Source of the DNA: Spirochaetota bacterium
Lineage (GTDB): Bacteria > Spirochaetota > Spirochaetia > Treponematales > Rectinemataceae
Direction of reading: 5' to 3'
Assembly (NCBI GenBank): GCA_023421875.1
Contig: JAEZSM010000249.1
Span: 1-6,047 of the forward strand
DNA length: 6,047 bases
The position numbers were made by a program, and so were the translations under genes. Every line of letters starts with the position of its first letter. The stretch's first letter is position 1. The notes under the pieces were generated by a model, which saw only the letters and a list, made by a program, of their open reading frames with translations, searched no databases and was not told the DNA's origin. This document shows, piece after piece, positions 4,527-6,047 of this stretch.

Positions 4527-5318
4527 ATGAAAGAAGAATACACGGTCATTCAATCGGTGGACAGGGCGCTGCTGCTTCTGGAATACATCGTCGCGCACCC
4601 GGAAAAAAAGCTTACGCTGACCGAGCTCGCCGAGGTGATGGACTTGGACAAGAGTTCGGTTTTCAGAATCCTCACTACCCTCTCCAGGCATGGGCTGGTG
4701 AGGCAGGAAGAGGGGAAAAAGCTGTACAAACCGGGCTTTGGGATTTTCGGACTGGCTTCATCGCTGTATGAGCAGTTGAAGCTTCCTGTAGTCGTTTCAC
4801 CCTACCTGAGAGAGATCGCCAGAAAGACCCAGGAGAACGCCCACCTGGCGCTTAAATCGGGCACTCAGGCGGTATTTGTCGACAGGGAACAGGGGACAAA
4901 TCGGATTCTGACCAACACGAACATAGGAGATACCGAAGAGCTTCACTGTACTGCGGTAGGCAAGTGTCTTATAAGCGACTATTCGCGGGATGAATTGGAG
5001 ATACTTTTCGCCGACCGGAAACTGGAGCGCTTTACCGAAAGGACGATAACGAACCTTGATGCCCTGAGCAAAGAACTCGATGAGGTAAAAGCCAAGGGCT
5101 ATGGGTTAGATCTCGAGGAATACGAGCCGAACGTGGTCTGCCTGGCCTGTCCGATTATCAATTACCAAGGCAAGATTATCGCGGCCATTGGCATTTCGGG
5201 CACCAAGGACAGGGGACTGCTGGACTTGGAACGGAATGTCGAAATTTTGCAGGAAGCTGCGAAGGAGATAAACAAGCTCCTTTCCGGTACTGATGCTATA
5301 GGCGAAACAGCTTCTTGA
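4527..5318 (+). CDS. IclR-family transcriptional regulator
   Basis: The product is 263 residues, the usual length for the family. Residues 8-70 form the N-terminal winged helix-turn-helix: VIQSVDRALLLLEYI opens it as in most IclR proteins, LTLTELAEVMDLDKSSVFRI (29-48) is the DNA-reading part, and the wing follows (HGLVRQEEGKKLYKPG). Residues about 80-252 are the IclR effector-binding domain, with HCTAVGKCLIS (140-150) matching the conserved A-GK block and ACPI (207-210) the later conserved core. The ligand cannot be read off. It is a cytoplasmic dimeric or tetrameric DNA-binding repressor or activator. Its 3' end overlaps the convergent dehydrogenase gene by 23 bp, making that gene a plausible but unproven target. 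Codon use is more G-ended and mixed than in tdh (several GGG and AGG codons), hinting at a different history from the genes left of the tRNAs. Confidence 0.93.
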   Translation: MKEEYTVIQSVDRALLLLEYIVAHPEKKLTLTELAEVMDLDKSSVFRILTTLSRHGLVRQEEGKKLYKPGFGIFGLASSLYEQLKLPVVVSPYLREIARKTQENAHLALKSGTQAVFVDREQGTNRILTNTNIGDTEELHCTAVGKCLISDYSRDELEILFADRKLERFTERTITNLDALSKELDEVKAKGYGLDLEEYEPNVVCLACPIINYQGKIIAAIGISGTKDRGLLDLERNVEILQEAAKEINKLLSGTDAIGETAS

Positions 5319-6047
5319 GGCTGAGGGCGGTTTCCGCCGGTCCTGTCAGTTTCAGCCTTCCGTGCAGATAGGCCGATTCGATGGATTGCTTCCCTGAAAG
5401 AATGCCTGCCCAGACGCCCGCGGAGGTCTTGATGACGAGGCTGGGGTTTGCCGGGAGCTTATCTTCATCCACATAAACCGCAGCATTGCGAATCGCGATA
5501 GACATACGTTTTACGTTACCTGAAAATGCCGCTCCACTCAGTTCCAGACCCACTTCGATGGTTTCCTGTGCGGCGGCCGGGGCGCACAGCCTGGAAGGAA
5601 GCTCCCGGGTAAGCCGAACCGCCAGACGGGAAGACTCTTGGGAAGCCTCGGTGCTTTCGGTTTTAAGCAGCACTTTTCTCGCCCCCCGGGCTTCCCGCAG
5701 CTCGCCACGTTTTTCGAGGTATGCCACCAGCGGGGAGAGCATGGCGCCGTCCGGTTTTAAGCGCACTTCCCTCCCCGTCTGGGCAGAAGCAGCGATAGCA
5801 AGGTCGATGGAGAGTATTTCCATGGCTTGGGGGAAGCTGAGCCGGGGTTTCTCCTCTCCCCGGATCGCTTTGATAAAATTCCAAGCCGAGCCGATAAATC
5901 CCAGTTTCCAGTCCGAAGGAATGTTGAAATGGCGCCATCCGTTCCTGGAATAGAGGCTCACCGAGGGACCTTCCAGAAGGTTCCCCGTGCAGCGGTTGAT
6001 CTTGATCAGGCCGGCCGAACCGGAGACCTGGATCCACTCGTCGTTGG
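5296..6047 (-). CDS. Gfo/Idh/MocA-family dehydrogenase fused to an SCP2-like domain (partial, N-terminus beyond right edge)
   Basis: The open frame enters from the right edge with no start in the window and gives the last 249 residues. The first 96 or so match the C-terminal substrate domain of Gfo/Idh/MocA oxidoreductases: NDEWIQVSGSAGLIKINRCT at the start, then WNFIKAIRGEEKPRLSF, and AIAASAQTGREVRL closing the domain. The NAD-binding Rossmann half must lie beyond 6047. After a charged linker, about the last 100 residues look like an SCP2 sterol-carrier domain: a strand-rich stretch, then LVIKTSAGVWAGILSGKQSI, YLHGRLKLTGP and the final LKKLFRL. Such enzymes oxidise or isomerise sugars or inositols; the added domain suggests a hydrophobic ligand or a dimerisation role, which is inference. 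A GTG at 5961 opens a shorter frame but falls inside the conserved domain and is not the start. No terminator is seen where it meets the IclR gene. Confidence 0.8.
   Translation of the reverse strand, partial: NDEWIQVSGSAGLIKINRCTGNLLEGPSVSLYSRNGWRHFNIPSDWKLGFIGSAWNFIKAIRGEEKPRLSFPQAMEILSIDLAIAASAQTGREVRLKPDGAMLSPLVAYLEKRGELREARGARKVLLKTESTEASQESSRLAVRLTRELPSRLCAPAAAQETIEVGLELSGAAFSGNVKRMSIAIRNAAVYVDEDKLPANPSLVIKTSAGVWAGILSGKQSIESAYLHGRLKLTGPAETALSLKKLFRL
5326..5338. repeat. Short GC hairpin just after the IclR stop codon
   Basis: GGCGG (5326-5330) and CCGCC (5334-5338) pair around TTT, 8 bases past the IclR stop and inside the convergent coding sequence. No T-run follows, so it is at best a weak transcript-end structure. 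Confidence 0.25.

Noticed and set aside
5486..5953. 155-codon plus-strand open frame opposite the MocA-SCP2 gene
   Set aside because: Ser/Arg-rich antisense shadow of a gene with clear domain matches.

Overview
The window looks like ordinary chromosomal sequence from a moderately GC-rich bacterium. It is compact, with short intergenic gaps, genes on both strands, tRNA genes without an encoded CCA, and a strong preference for C-ending codons in the genes between about 630 and 4130. The degenerate cytidylate-kinase-like protein, a bacterial Rsm22-type methyltransferase and the general style of the genes recall Spirochaetota (Treponema/Rectinema-like). That placement is from memory of family distributions and is low confidence.

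Layout. At the left edge, on the minus strand, is the N-terminal part of a cytidylate-kinase-like protein (1-478). It diverges from a plus-strand EamA/DMT-type ten-helix transporter (630-1532). Next is a complete L-threonine 3-dehydrogenase gene, tdh (1637-2662), followed two bases later by a gene for an Rsm22/METTL17-type methyltransferase-fold protein (2665-4131), probably in one operon with tdh. The -35 box of a tRNA promoter overlaps the stop codon of the rsm22-like gene. It drives tRNA-Asp(GTC) at 4180-4253, which is followed by an intrinsic terminator, then tRNA-Pro(CGG) at 4304-4376 and a second terminator. After a 124-base gap comes an IclR-family regulator (4527-5318). It converges on, and overlaps by 23 bp, the 3' end of a minus-strand gene that enters from the right edge (5296-6047). 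That gene encodes the C-terminal part of a Gfo/Idh/MocA dehydrogenase joined to an SCP2-like (sterol-carrier-like) domain.

How the parts relate. Tdh makes 2-amino-3-oxobutyrate from threonine, but the usual partner gene kbl is not next to it. The neighbour is instead a ribosome-assembly factor whose relatives carry an Fe-S cluster. The IclR protein could regulate the adjacent sugar-type dehydrogenase, but only proximity supports this.

The points most worth a second look are: the MocA-SCP2 fusion; the 4-Cys pattern and large insertions of the Rsm22-like protein; a recurring TATACT -10 box placed so close to the start codon that two mRNAs should be leaderless or nearly so; a terminator sitting 6 nt upstream of tRNA-Pro with no room for a separate promoter; and a codon-usage break across the tRNA pair. 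I found no CRISPR, insertion sequence, phage or defence system, and nothing that clearly amounts to an undescribed multi-gene system.
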